DNA from: Prevotella sp.
Lineage (GTDB): Bacteria; Bacteroidota; Bacteroidia; Bacteroidales; Bacteroidaceae
DNA: 46,380 nucleotides
Direction of reading: 5' to 3'
Assembly (NCBI GenBank): GCA_017483805.1
Contig: JAFUUL010000040.1
Span: forward strand, 1 to 46,380
The notes beneath the pieces are model-generated. The model was given only the letters and a program-made list of their open reading frames with translations, was not told where the DNA came from and ran no database searches. The translations under genes and the position numbers were made by a program. The stretch's first letter is position 1. Every line of letters starts with the position of its first letter. Below are positions 15,532 through 22,937 of the stretch, piece by piece.

Positions 15532-15539
15532 CAAAGATA
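15532..15539 (-). promoter_or_regulatory. -7 element TATCTTTG of the aroQ operon
   Basis: TAnnTTTG match 26 bp upstream of the chosen aroQ start. Confidence 0.75.
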
Positions 15540-15590
15540 CATAAAAAGAGCGAAAGCACAAAACTTCCGCCGATAAAAAAGAGAACCTGC

Positions 15591-16226
15591 CTACTGCCGA
15601 GGCGAAAAGTAGAGCGTCCAGCGATACAGGTTGCAGCCCACAAAGTTGCCAAGCACCTCGCTGAGATAGACGATGAGTACATCCGTCTGCAACAGCACTT
15701 GCGAAGGGGATACCAGAAAGTAGAAGGCATCGGCAATGGAGTGGGCAAAGCCGCAGAGGATGAAAACCGGCACACCCAACAGCAACGGCAGCATCTTTCC
15801 CTTGCGGGCAAACTCTACGGCCGTGGTCATGATGAAGCCGCAACCGATGGCCAGCAGAAAGCAAGAGAGCGGCCCCTTGGCCAGTCGGCCGGCCAGTATC
15901 TTCGAGGCTGGCTCGATGCAGTCGGGCTGCGCATAGCCGATGAGCCACGCCATAAGCAGGCAGCCAACGATATTGCCCAGCAGTACCAGGAACAGCATTG
16001 TCCAGTCGCCCTGTCGGCGAATGAAGCCCGCCGTACCCGTGTAGAGTTTCAGGCCATAATAAACGACGGTGGTCAGGCCGAAGGCAAACAAGACGGCACC
16101 GGCCACGCCACCCACACGAAGGTTGACCACGCATCCGATGGAAATGCAGATTCCCGCCAGGATGGCCGGCGGCAGAATCTCTACAAGCGCGTTCAGGCGC
16201 TGCGACTGCTGTTGTTGTGACATCAT
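15591..16226 (-). CDS. Formate/nitrite transporter (FNT) family channel
   Basis: About 211 residues with six predicted membrane segments. FNT features are the re-entrant and pore regions near ILPPAILAGICISIGCVVNL, GNIVGCLLMAWLIG, and the final GNFVGCNLYRW. The family forms pentameric channels for formate, nitrite or hydrosulfide; the ligand cannot be assigned. It is shorter than FocA (about 285 residues), lacking the long C-terminal tail. The start is ATG 16226 or 16223, 10 bp after the pgeF stop, so it is probably the last gene of the cyclophilin operon. Confidence 0.85.
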   Translation of the reverse strand: MMSQQQQSQRLNALVEILPPAILAGICISIGCVVNLRVGGVAGAVLFAFGLTTVVYYGLKLYTGTAGFIRRQGDWTMLFLVLLGNIVGCLLMAWLIGYAQPDCIEPASKILAGRLAKGPLSCFLLAIGCGFIMTTAVEFARKGKMLPLLLGVPVFILCGFAHSIADAFYFLVSPSQVLLQTDVLIVYLSEVLGNFVGCNLYRWTLYFSPRQ

Positions 16227-16236
16227 ATCTCTTTCA

Positions 16237-17085
16237 TTATTGTATTTGTTCTCTAAGCATAATGCCCGTGAAGATACGGCCTGAGCGGATGCCCAGACGG
16301 CGGGCGGAGAAGTAGCGGTCAGGCTGCTGATAGGTGCAGACACCTGACACGCTGATGGCTTGGGCAGGAACGCCGACAGCCATCAGTTGCTGACGGTTGC
16401 ACTCAGGCAGGTCGATATGCCATTTAGAAGTGATGAGTGAAAGGCTACGGGTAGGCGACCATTGGTCGGGAATGGAGTGATGAGTGAAGCGTTTACTGAT
16501 GGTACTCATGTCGAAGCCGGCCTCGGAGAAGGCCTGATAGACCTCGTCGCCCACCTCGAAACTACTGAGGCTGATGCCCGGACCTATCTGAGCCCGCAAC
16601 TGCGAGGGGCGCGTGCCATAGGCCTCAGTCATCGCTGCCACCGACTGCACAGCGATGCGGGCCACCGTGCCCCTCCATCCGGCATGAACGGCACAGACGG
16701 CACGATGCTCGCTGTCGTAGAGCAACAGGGGGATGCAGTCGGCCGTCGACACGCCGATGCAGACCCCAGGGATATCGGTCATCAGCGCATCGTAGCCGTC
16801 GAGCAACTGCTGCCGCTCCTCCGTCGTGCGCTTCAGGATGGCGCCGTCAATGAGTGCCGTCTTCGTCAGGTGCACCTGATGGGGCATCAGCAGACGGTCA
16901 TCGGCGATGCCCAACTGCCTGCAGAGCAGTTCGCGGTTACGGCAGATGTGGGCCTCATTGTCGCCGCAATAGCGATTGATGTTGAACTCCCCATAGTTGC
17001 CCTCGCTGCAGCCCCCCTTGCGAGTGCTGCTGAAGGCCACCACGCCTGAGCCCATATCGTAGAAGTCCAGTTGCGGCTGCATCAT
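16237..17085 (-). CDS. pgeF: Multicopper polyphenol oxidase-fold (YfiH/PgeF) protein
   Basis: A 282-residue member of the laccase-domain family, which acts as a purine nucleoside phosphorylase/adenosine deaminase and as a peptidoglycan-editing factor in E. coli. The metal-site motifs are visible: MPHQVHLT, STADCIPLLLYD and VCAVHAGWRGTV. The C-terminal CTYQQPDRYFSARRLGIRSGR is also typical. It overlaps the LMW-PTP gene by ATGA and is tightly coupled to it. Confidence 0.92.
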   Translation of the reverse strand: MMQPQLDFYDMGSGVVAFSSTRKGGCSEGNYGEFNINRYCGDNEAHICRNRELLCRQLGIADDRLLMPHQVHLTKTALIDGAILKRTTEERQQLLDGYDALMTDIPGVCIGVSTADCIPLLLYDSEHRAVCAVHAGWRGTVARIAVQSVAAMTEAYGTRPSQLRAQIGPGISLSSFEVGDEVYQAFSEAGFDMSTISKRFTHHSIPDQWSPTRSLSLITSKWHIDLPECNRQQLMAVGVPAQAISVSGVCTYQQPDRYFSARRLGIRSGRIFTGIMLREQIQ

Positions 17086-17540
17086 ATTCCGATGGTTTTA
17101 AGCAGCCCCTGACAACCCTCAAGCACGTCGCGCCACGTGGCCTCGAAGTCGCCCGTATACCAGGGATCGGCCACTTCGCCGGGCCTGTCGGTAAAGTCCA
17201 TCAGCAGCCGAACCTTATCCTCAGGATCGCTGCCACAGATGCGGTGGATATTGCGGATGTTCCATGCGTCCATGCCGACGATCAGGTCGAAGCGGTCGTA
17301 GTCGCGGCGCGTCATCTGGCGTGCCGTCTTCCCCTTACACGATATCCCGTGCTCGGCCAGTTTCCGCTTGGCCGGAGGATACACCTCGTTGCCTATCTCC
17401 TCGGTAGACGTGGCAGCCGACTCAACATAGATCGACTGCTCCAGTCCTGCCTTCCTGACAAGATCCTTCATGACAAACTCTGCCATCGGGCTCCGGCAGA
17501 TGTTTCCGTGACACACAAACAGTATTCTCTTCATCATCAT
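17082..17540 (-). CDS. Low-molecular-weight protein-tyrosine phosphatase
   Basis: A 152-residue phosphatase with the P-loop FVCHGNICRSPMAEF (the C-x5-R-S nucleophile loop) near the N-terminus and the general-acid region DPWYTGDFEATWRDV near the C-terminus. It may remove phosphate from tyrosine kinases of capsule export or from phospho-arginine; the target is not shown. It overlaps both neighbours by 4 bp (ATGA), evidence of translational coupling. The start could be any of three consecutive ATG codons from 17540. Confidence 0.94.
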   Translation of the reverse strand: MMMKRILFVCHGNICRSPMAEFVMKDLVRKAGLEQSIYVESAATSTEEIGNEVYPPAKRKLAEHGISCKGKTARQMTRRDYDRFDLIVGMDAWNIRNIHRICGSDPEDKVRLLMDFTDRPGEVADPWYTGDFEATWRDVLEGCQGLLKTIGI

Positions 17541-18223
17541 TTTCTAATGTCCTTGGTGACGGTGGCACGCAGTATGCGGACATCGGTCAGCGGACGTTTG
17601 TATTTGTCGGTCTCCATCTGCTGTATCCGCCCTACTACGTCCAGCCCTTCTGTGACTTCGCCAAACACCGTGTACTGACCGTCCAGATGGGGAGCACCGC
17701 CAACGGTCTTGTAGGTCTCTATCATCTCTGGCGTCAAGGTCACCTGTCCCTGCGTCAGCGTGTCCAACTGATCCTGCACCCGACTGAGTGACACGTCGTT
17801 GTGGATGCGACCCCAGACGATGTAGAACTGGCAGGCAGCCGAACGCCGCTCAGGATTCACCTTGTCCGACTCGCGGGCAGCAGCCACCACACCTCGGCGA
17901 TGGAACAACTGCGGCAGTCGGAACTCGGCCTCAGTCGTATAGTCCAGTTCGCCCGACCCCAGACGCTGCCCAGGCTCTGCATGCTTACTCTTGATGTCGC
18001 CGGCCTGTATCATGAAGTCCTCGATGACTCGATGAAACAGCAGCGAGTCGTACATCTGCGTCCGCACCAGATTCAGGAAGTTGTCGCGGTGCTGGGGAGT
18101 CTCGTTGAACAGGGCAATGCGGATATTGCCCTCAGTGGTCTCCAGCAGCACCTCCGCCCGTTCCTGCTGGCCCCATAGCGCCACAGGAAGCATCAGCAAC
18201 AGGAGTATTCTTATCATCATCAT
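17537..18223 (-). CDS. Cyclophilin-type peptidylprolyl isomerase, exported
   Basis: About 228 residues with a short signal peptide (ends LWGQ). Cyclophilin motifs are present: LLFHRVIEDFMIQAGD (active-site Arg and Phe) and QFYIVWGR; the later YTVFGEVTEGLDVVGRI is typical. An extra loop is present between them. It folds proteins in the periplasm by proline isomerisation. The start is ATG 18223, since the longer frame passes through the promoter at 18248-18255. First gene of the operon ppiase - LMW-PTP - pgeF - FNT. Confidence 0.92.
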   Translation of the reverse strand: MMMIRILLLLMLPVALWGQQERAEVLLETTEGNIRIALFNETPQHRDNFLNLVRTQMYDSLLFHRVIEDFMIQAGDIKSKHAEPGQRLGSGELDYTTEAEFRLPQLFHRRGVVAAARESDKVNPERRSAACQFYIVWGRIHNDVSLSRVQDQLDTLTQGQVTLTPEMIETYKTVGGAPHLDGQYTVFGEVTEGLDVVGRIQQMETDKYKRPLTDVRILRATVTKDIRK

Positions 18224-18247
18224 TTTCAATATCCCTAAATTGGTTTG

Positions 18248-18255
18248 CAAAGATA
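18248..18255 (-). promoter_or_regulatory. -7 element TATCTTTG of the cyclophilin operon
   Basis: TAnnTTTG match 25 bp before ATG 18223. Confidence 0.75.
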
Positions 18256-18319
18256 AAAAGATTTTCTGACATTGCCAAAAAAGCATTCCACATTTTTCAA
18301 CGCACATTGACGGCCACGA

Positions 18320-18380
18320 GTTTGAAGCCTCCAAACGATGGGTTTGAAGCCTCCAAGCACATCGTTTGGAGGCTTCAAAC
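18320..18380. repeat. Inverted repeat with 21-bp perfect arms
   Basis: GTTTGAAGCCTCCAAACGAT(G) at 18320-18340 is the exact reverse complement of 18360-18380. The 19-bp spacer holds a third, direct copy (GTTTGAAGCCTCCAA, 18342-18356), and a further partial copy follows (GGAGGCTTC, about 18390-18398). It fills part of the 339-bp gap between the cyclophilin and MNT genes. Confidence 0.9.
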
Positions 18381-18420
18381 TACCTCGATGGAGGCTTCTT
18401 TCCAGCAACCGTCATCTACG

Positions 18421-18460
18421 GGTCGTTTCGAAGCCTTCTTCGGGCGCAAGGAATGGCACT
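18421..18460. repeat. Solo arm of the 128-bp palindromic element
   Basis: GGTCGTTTCGAAGCCTTCTT continuing CGGGCGCAAGGAATGGCACT is nearly identical to the left arm of the element at 20567-20694. Confidence 0.85.
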
Positions 18461-18517
18461 CTGTAATCGTATCAAAAGAAAATGCTGATTTTCTTTGGCC
18501 GTTTCTGTTTTTTCCGC

Positions 18518-18525
18518 TATCTTTG
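18518..18525 (+). promoter_or_regulatory. -7 element TATCTTTG of the MNT/HEPN pair
   Basis: TAnnTTTG match 37 bp before ATG 18563, with a -33-like TTTG at 18494-18497 (20 bp spacing). Confidence 0.75.
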
Positions 18526-18562
18526 CAAAATAAATCTGATGAATAAAGAATAGTTTTCTTTT

Positions 18563-18856
18563 ATGCTTGACAGAACGCAGACCATAGAAAAGTTGAAGAC
18601 TACCCGTCAATATCTTGACGAGCACTACGGCGTACACTCCATGACGCTCTTCGGCTCGCTGGCCCGCAATGAACAGCGGGAAGACAGCGACGTGGACATC
18701 TGTGTAGAGATGGTGCCCAATTTGTTTAATCGCGCTGGCGTAAAAATCTATTTGCAGGAACTGCTCGGATGCGATGTCGACGTGGTACGGATGCGAGAAA
18801 ACATGAACCCCTTGTTTAAACAGCAAATCTTGAAATATGGAATTCGAGTCTACTGA
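18563..18856 (+). CDS. MNT-type nucleotidyltransferase (antitoxin of HEPN/MNT pair)
   Basis: A 97-residue minimal nucleotidyltransferase with the catalytic pattern LFGSLARNEQREDSDVDICV (GS...DxD) and a third acidic residue in GCDVDVVRM. In type VII HEPN/MNT systems this enzyme inactivates the HEPN toxin by adding AMP units to a tyrosine near its active site. It overlaps the HEPN gene by 20 bp, the usual order for DUF86 pairs. Confidence 0.9.
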   Translation: MLDRTQTIEKLKTTRQYLDEHYGVHSMTLFGSLARNEQREDSDVDICVEMVPNLFNRAGVKIYLQELLGCDVDVVRMRENMNPLFKQQILKYGIRVY

Positions 18857-19238
18857 GAAACAGGTAATGGTCTATGAGACCCTGAAGAATATTGAGACAG
18901 CCATCACCCGGCTACAGGAGCGAACAGTACAAATTCATACTGTCGACGATTTTCTCCTTTCACCCTTTGGCATGGAGAAACTCGATGCTGCCTGTATGGT
19001 AATCATCGCTTTGGGTGAAGCAGTAAAAACGCTCGACAAACTCACAAACAAAGAATTGCTCCCTACATACCCCTCTATAGATTGGAAGAAAGTTATGGGA
19101 GCAAGAGACATTATGGCTCACCACTACTTCGAGGTTGACGCAGACGAAGTGTTTAGTATTGTGAAGAACGATCTGGAACCATTGAAGAAAGCCATCGATT
19201 TCTTCAAGGAAGAACTATTTGGTAACGAGAATAAATAA
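18837..19238 (+). CDS. HEPN (DUF86) ribonuclease toxin
   Basis: A 133-residue all-helical HEPN protein. The RNase motif is RDIMAHHY (R-x4-H-x-Y); the tyrosine after the His is the residue known to be AMPylated by MNT partners in related systems. Family members cut RNA, often tRNA, when unmodified. The context suggests a toxin-antitoxin module that may act in defence or stress. The start at 18837 overlaps the MNT gene; a later ATG in VMVYETLKN is possible. Confidence 0.9.
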   Translation: MEFESTEKQVMVYETLKNIETAITRLQERTVQIHTVDDFLLSPFGMEKLDAACMVIIALGEAVKTLDKLTNKELLPTYPSIDWKKVMGARDIMAHHYFEVDADEVFSIVKNDLEPLKKAIDFFKEELFGNENK

Positions 19239-19311
19239 CGAATAATGTGTAACCATATAAAACCGCAATTGCCTATGGTGTAAGATAATAATAAAAGGAC
19301 ATAAGACATAG

Positions 19312-19476
19312 AACGTCCACTTTTGATTCTTGTTGTTCGAAATCGCCAATTTCAAAATATCTATCAAGAACTGAAGTAGATTGTTCACGCCGTTTGGCGT
19401 GGGCATTTGCTCGTTTAGGATAGATAGGTGTTTGGCGATACCTCGAACAACGTAGACGAAGTAAATTGTCCACGTT
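19312..19476. repeat. 165-bp imperfect palindromic element
   Basis: Outer ends AACGTCCAC (19312-19320) and GTCCACGTT (19468-19476), middle blocks TTGTTCGA/TCGAACAA and ATCGCCAA/TTGGCGAT, and a central hairpin CACGCC-gttt-GGCGTG (19386-19401) are all centred near 19394. It encodes no protein I accept. Confidence 0.8.
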
Positions 19477-19477
19477 T

Positions 19478-19485
19478 TAATTTTG
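19478..19485 (+). promoter_or_regulatory. -7 element TAATTTTG
   Basis: TAnnTTTG match directly at the right edge of the 165-bp palindrome, 43 bp before ATG 19529. Confidence 0.5.
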
Positions 19486-19528
19486 TGTATACTCTATAAT
19501 TACAAAAAACATATAAAACAATGCAATC

Positions 19529-20077
19529 ATGATTAAACTGAGTACATATATTCTTAACACATTTTTATTGGTGTTAATACCCAATATTCTCGATGCTCAA
19601 GTATATTATAATGGAGAGAAATTGGGAACATCAAGGATTCAGGGCGAGCGTATTGGCAACTTGTTTGGGGCTTATATGACGATAGGCTTATCACCTGCCA
19701 ATACCTCTAAGATTATTGAAGGGAAACAAGCCGAATTGGTCATTAAGGATAAAAGACCACTATTTGTTATTAAGTTCGAATCGAAAAATGACCACATATA
19801 TATGAAAAGTGAGAATATGGAATATATTGTTCTTACTTCATTGCAAAAGAAAGGTTCTTCTCGACGGCTACGAACAGGCAAATATGGATTAATTGCTGGT
19901 ATACAGACAAACATCTCTGAAAAAGAGATTATACCTATCTCTATTGAAGAGTCTGAAGAAGAGAATGGAGTATTTTTAGTTAAGCCTAAAGAAGAATTGA
20001 AAAAGGGAGAGTATGCCTTTTATTATATAAGAGATGATATAGAACCTAAGAATGTATATGACTTTAGTGTTAAATAA
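19529..20077 (+). CDS. Exported protein of unknown function, low GC
   Basis: A 182-residue protein with a signal peptide (about residues 1-23, ending LDAQ). The mature chain is rich in Lys, Glu and Ile and looks mainly beta-stranded; no domain is recognised. The gene is clearly more AT-rich than its neighbours, which suggests recent transfer or low expression. It is followed 31 bp later by a lipoprotein gene of similar composition and probably shares its transcript. C-terminal motif YAFYYIRDDIEPKNVYDFSV would fit a conserved fold, but I cannot name it. Confidence 0.75.
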   Translation: MIKLSTYILNTFLLVLIPNILDAQVYYNGEKLGTSRIQGERIGNLFGAYMTIGLSPANTSKIIEGKQAELVIKDKRPLFVIKFESKNDHIYMKSENMEYIVLTSLQKKGSSRRLRTGKYGLIAGIQTNISEKEIIPISIEESEEENGVFLVKPKEELKKGEYAFYYIRDDIEPKNVYDFSVK

Positions 20078-20108
20078 CATATTTATTAAATTTCAAAACA
20101 AAATCATT

Positions 20109-20501
20109 ATGAAAAAAGTAATTAAAATGGCAGTAATTGCTGCATGTATTGTGTTATCTTTTTCTTCATGTGCAACTATTGTTGCTGGTGGCAGTCCTAA
20201 GATTACCATTGATGGCGACACGAAAGAACCTGTTACTATCATCACAGAGAAACAGACTTATCCAGATGTCCAACTCCCATATACTGTACAAGTGAATCGC
20301 CATCACATTGACGGACAGCGGGTTCAGATTAAGTCTGACAAAGCAGAGTATCGAGATGTTGTGTTAGACAAGGCTGTCAACTCATGGACTTTTGGAAACA
20401 TCCTTATTGGAGGCTTAGTAGGCTGGGGCGTAGACTTGATTACCAATTGTGTGAGCAAACCGTCAAAGGCCACATATTTCATTGAAGAAAAGAATAAATA
20501 A
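20109..20501 (+). CDS. Small lipoprotein with glycine-rich membrane-like segment
   Basis: A 130-residue lipoprotein: signal peptide with lipobox SFSSC at about residue 20, then CATIVAGGSPKITIDGD, a PEGA-like beta stretch, and the glycine-rich hydrophobic GNILIGGLVGWGVDLITN near the end. This arrangement is common in PEGA-type lipoproteins that contact the cell wall, but the function is not known. The ATG at 20109 is preferred because it starts the signal peptide. Confidence 0.75.
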   Translation: MKKVIKMAVIAACIVLSFSSCATIVAGGSPKITIDGDTKEPVTIITEKQTYPDVQLPYTVQVNRHHIDGQRVQIKSDKAEYRDVVLDKAVNSWTFGNILIGGLVGWGVDLITNCVSKPSKATYFIEEKNK

Positions 20502-20517
20502 TAATACTTAAAGTACT

Positions 20518-20557
20518 AAATCACCCCAGAAATACACATGAATTTTTGGGGTGATTT
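20518..20557 (+). terminator. Terminator hairpin after the small lipoprotein gene
   Basis: AAATCACCCCA (20518-20528) pairs with TGGGGTGATTT (20547-20557), an 11-bp perfect stem with an 18-bp loop. Confidence 0.7.
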
Positions 20558-20566
20558 ATTCAGGTC

Positions 20567-20694
20567 GTTCCGAAGCCTTCTTCGGGCGCAAGGAATGGCA
20601 CTTTACGGTCGTTCCGATAGGACTTTACTATAGTAAAGTGCCATTCCTTACTGCCTAACTTGCCATACCTTGCACCCGAAGAAAGCATCGGAAC
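20567..20694. repeat. 128-bp MITE-like palindromic element
   Basis: The terminal arms GTTCCGAAGCCTTCTTCGGG... and ...CCCGAAGAAAGCATCGGAAC pair over about 34 bp with four mismatches. An inner 15-bp perfect pair (GGAATGGCACTTTAC / GTAAAGTGCCATTCC) surrounds the centre. No coding capacity is accepted. Confidence 0.88.
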
Positions 20695-20737
20695 AAAACA
20701 AGGCATTTCAAGGGTATCAAATTACATATCAAGGCTA

Positions 20738-21217
20738 TCAATGCAGTTCTCCGCTATAACTGATGCTTTCGCGTTCACGGGCCCTGAGATTGATGGTGGC
20801 CTGACCGCTGTCATATATATAAATGGTGAAGAGGTAATTGTCTTCTTCGTTCTCCACCCGCATTCTGATGAGTGTCTGGCCTTTCTTGGTCTGCTCGGAA
20901 GAGTACTCCTTGATGCGCTCTGTGAAGTTGAGCCCTTTGCCTGAACCACCATACGGCACACTGTAAGCACGACCGAAATAAGGAAGATAGGATACAAGGG
21001 TATCTCCCTTCACCTCCAGGAAGAACCCGTAAGACACCTGCCGATGACCACCACGACTGGGTGACATCGACTGCACATCAATCTTGTAGTGCTGGCCTGC
21101 TACGGACCTGCTGACCCGCTGCATCGTCTCTGCCAACTGTGCAGCACGTTGCTCCTTTGTGACACAAGCCGACAGCAGCAGCAATGACACGAATCCGAAA
21201 AAGAATGTTTTCACCAT
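20738..21217 (-). CDS. DUF4251 lipoprotein
   Basis: A 159-residue lipoprotein (lipobox LLSAC at about residue 18). The family pattern is FFLEVKGDTLVSYLPYFGRA followed by YNF-like strands and a C-terminal YLFTIYIYDSGQATINL. The biological role of DUF4251 is unknown. The start is ATG 21217, because the longer frame would run through the promoter. The -7 element ends only 7 bp upstream of this ATG, so the message has almost no leader. Confidence 0.88.
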   Translation of the reverse strand: MVKTFFFGFVSLLLLSACVTKEQRAAQLAETMQRVSRSVAGQHYKIDVQSMSPSRGGHRQVSYGFFLEVKGDTLVSYLPYFGRAYSVPYGGSGKGLNFTERIKEYSSEQTKKGQTLIRMRVENEEDNYLFTIYIYDSGQATINLRARERESISYSGELH

Positions 21218-21224
21218 AACTGTG

Positions 21225-21232
21225 CAAAGATA
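21225..21232 (-). promoter_or_regulatory. -7 element TATCTTTG of the DUF4251 gene
   Basis: Only CACAGTT separates it from ATG 21217. Confidence 0.7.
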
Positions 21233-21261
21233 AAAAGATTTTCTAAAACAGCCAAACAACT

Positions 21262-22539
21262 TTAGTGATGATAGTCTATCACCCGACTGATGGCCCGCTT
21301 GCAGACGGGACAGAAGACAGGGGCCTCATTGATTTTCATCCGGCATTCCTGAGCAGGACGATAGACACCATGCGACTGATAGCCGCCACCTTCGTAGACA
21401 CCCACCTCCTCATAGACATTCTGTCCGCTGGGCAATGTTGGTACAGGCAGACCTTGTGGTAGCATGTCGGCCCACTTTGAGGGGAAATCCACCAGCGTGG
21501 TCAAGTTGGGTTCCCACGGTTCCGTGTCGGCAGGATATACCGTCTCATACTGATCATCATAGAAATACTCGTCGGCCAGCCCTGCAAAACTATGTCCGAA
21601 CTCATGCACCACGACTGGACGGCTCTTCGTGTTGTGAGCCGCGCTGAGCAGATAACTGTTGTAGATGCCGCCACCACCATAGTTAGCCGTATTAGCCAGG
21701 ATGATGATGTGCTCGTAGGGCACGGTTGCCAGCACGTCGTGCAGGCGTTTTAAGTTAGAAGTAGTCAGGTAGCGCTCACTATAGAACGTGTCGTAACTGC
21801 TACCCAGCAACGTCTGCCGCCACTCATCCCGATGGGGAATACTCACTCCGCTCTCTTCCGATGGGGCACAGACGGCGATGAAATTGAACCGGTCGGCTTG
21901 TGAATAAAAAGGCTCATGCGCAAGGATGGCCTCCATACTCTCGCGACAGTCTTGAAGAAACAGGTCCATCTCCCCCACCCTATAGCCTTCAGACACAAAG
22001 GCCACATCGATACACTGGCGACTGTCACCACTCTTTTTCAGGTATTGCCATTCGGCTGTTGGCCAAGCCTTCAATGGACGGATGAGGATGTCGGCAGGAT
22101 CTACGCGATGCGTCAGTCGGCTCGTCTCACGCCGATGCGTATCTGAGAGCGTAATAGTGATATTCACCGCTACTCTGGGCATGGGCACCAGAAAGACATT
22201 CTCAAACGAACGGTGCACATGTGTGGCTTCCTCTGTGCTCTGCCATTCCTGAAACAAGGTGCTGAACGAGTGGAAATAGAGCGTGTCGTGACCCAGCGTA
22301 TCAGTCACCGTCAGTTGACCATTACCCTGCAACAACAGTTTGCTTCTGTTTTCCCTGCGACCGTACCAACCAGACGAACTGCTTAGTGCGTCCAGGCTTA
22401 TCACCTGTTCACGATTGTTACCACTAAAGACATAATCGAGCCGTAGCGTACTATCAGAAAAAATCTCCTCAAACGACTGCGCCCTGAGGCCGTTGGTCAG
22501 CCCCAGTAAAAATGAAAATAAAATGATTACTCGCTTCAT
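21262..22539 (-). CDS. M64 (IgA-protease-like) metallopeptidase, exported
   Basis: A 425-residue secreted peptidase: signal peptide to about residue 20 (NGLRAQ), an N-terminal beta domain, then the catalytic domain with CIDVAFVSEGY, NYGGGGIYNSYLL and the zinc motif VVHEFGHSFAGLADEY. The C-terminal CPVCKRAISR may be structural. M64 founder enzymes cut IgA1, but most gut Bacteroidales homologues have no known substrate. The start is ATG 22539; the promoter element at 22547-22554 excludes the longer frame. Confidence 0.9.
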   Translation of the reverse strand: MKRVIILFSFLLGLTNGLRAQSFEEIFSDSTLRLDYVFSGNNREQVISLDALSSSSGWYGRRENRSKLLLQGNGQLTVTDTLGHDTLYFHSFSTLFQEWQSTEEATHVHRSFENVFLVPMPRVAVNITITLSDTHRRETSRLTHRVDPADILIRPLKAWPTAEWQYLKKSGDSRQCIDVAFVSEGYRVGEMDLFLQDCRESMEAILAHEPFYSQADRFNFIAVCAPSEESGVSIPHRDEWRQTLLGSSYDTFYSERYLTTSNLKRLHDVLATVPYEHIIILANTANYGGGGIYNSYLLSAAHNTKSRPVVVHEFGHSFAGLADEYFYDDQYETVYPADTEPWEPNLTTLVDFPSKWADMLPQGLPVPTLPSGQNVYEEVGVYEGGGYQSHGVYRPAQECRMKINEAPVFCPVCKRAISRVIDYHH

Positions 22540-22546
22540 ATTGCTG

Positions 22547-22554
22547 CAAAGATA
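22547..22554 (-). promoter_or_regulatory. -7 element TATCTTTG of the M64 peptidase gene
   Basis: Only CAGCAAT separates it from ATG 22539. Confidence 0.7.
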
Positions 22555-22559
22555 AGAAT

Positions 22560-22937
22560 AATTCCTGAAACCACCAAACAATTGTGGATAACTCAGTGGA
22601 AAAGTGTGTTGATAAGTGTGATAATATCCATCCGACCAGCGACGACTGTAGATACGAACGGAGTTTTCAGATACTTTTTTGAAACTTTTCCACGCTTTTT
22701 TGCTGAAAAAAGATATAAACTTAGTAATTTTGCACCGAATTAAGCAATTGTGGATAAACGGTGCACTCGTCTCATTATCAGTGAGAAGCAATTAACAATG
22801 GGTGTGGATAGACAGAAAACCACAAATGAATAACGGAATGAGCAAGAAAAAGCCTCGAGAGTTTTTAACTTATCAACGGCACATCATACTACTCATTTCT
22901 ATTTTTAAAAAGAAAAAGAAAAAATAAATAAAATGAT
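22560..22937. other. Candidate chromosomal replication origin (oriC)
   Basis: This non-coding stretch between divergent genes holds two perfect DnaA boxes on the minus strand (TTATCCACA read from 22583-22591 and 22749-22757), one variant TTATCAACA (22607-22615), one single-mismatch box (22803-22811) and a weaker one on the plus strand (22870-22878). The second perfect box sits inside a hairpin with arms TGCACCG (22731-22737) and CGGTGCA (22759-22765). An A/T-rich run (about 22895-22937) could serve as the unwinding region. dnaA is not adjacent, which is common in Bacteroidota. Confidence 0.6.
22725..22732 (+). promoter_or_regulatory. -7 element TAATTTTG, possible nadA promoter
   Basis: A TAnnTTTG match that would give nadA a leader of about 200 nt passing through the DnaA-box region. 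Confidence 0.4.

Noticed and set aside
19273-19473. 66-codon minus-strand frame (MDNLLRLRCSRYRQ...)
   Set aside because: It lies almost wholly in the 165-bp palindrome and is explained by the repeat.
18224-22937. tRNA or rRNA genes in the larger gaps
   Set aside because: No cloverleaf, T-loop or rRNA-like sequence was recognised by eye on either strand.
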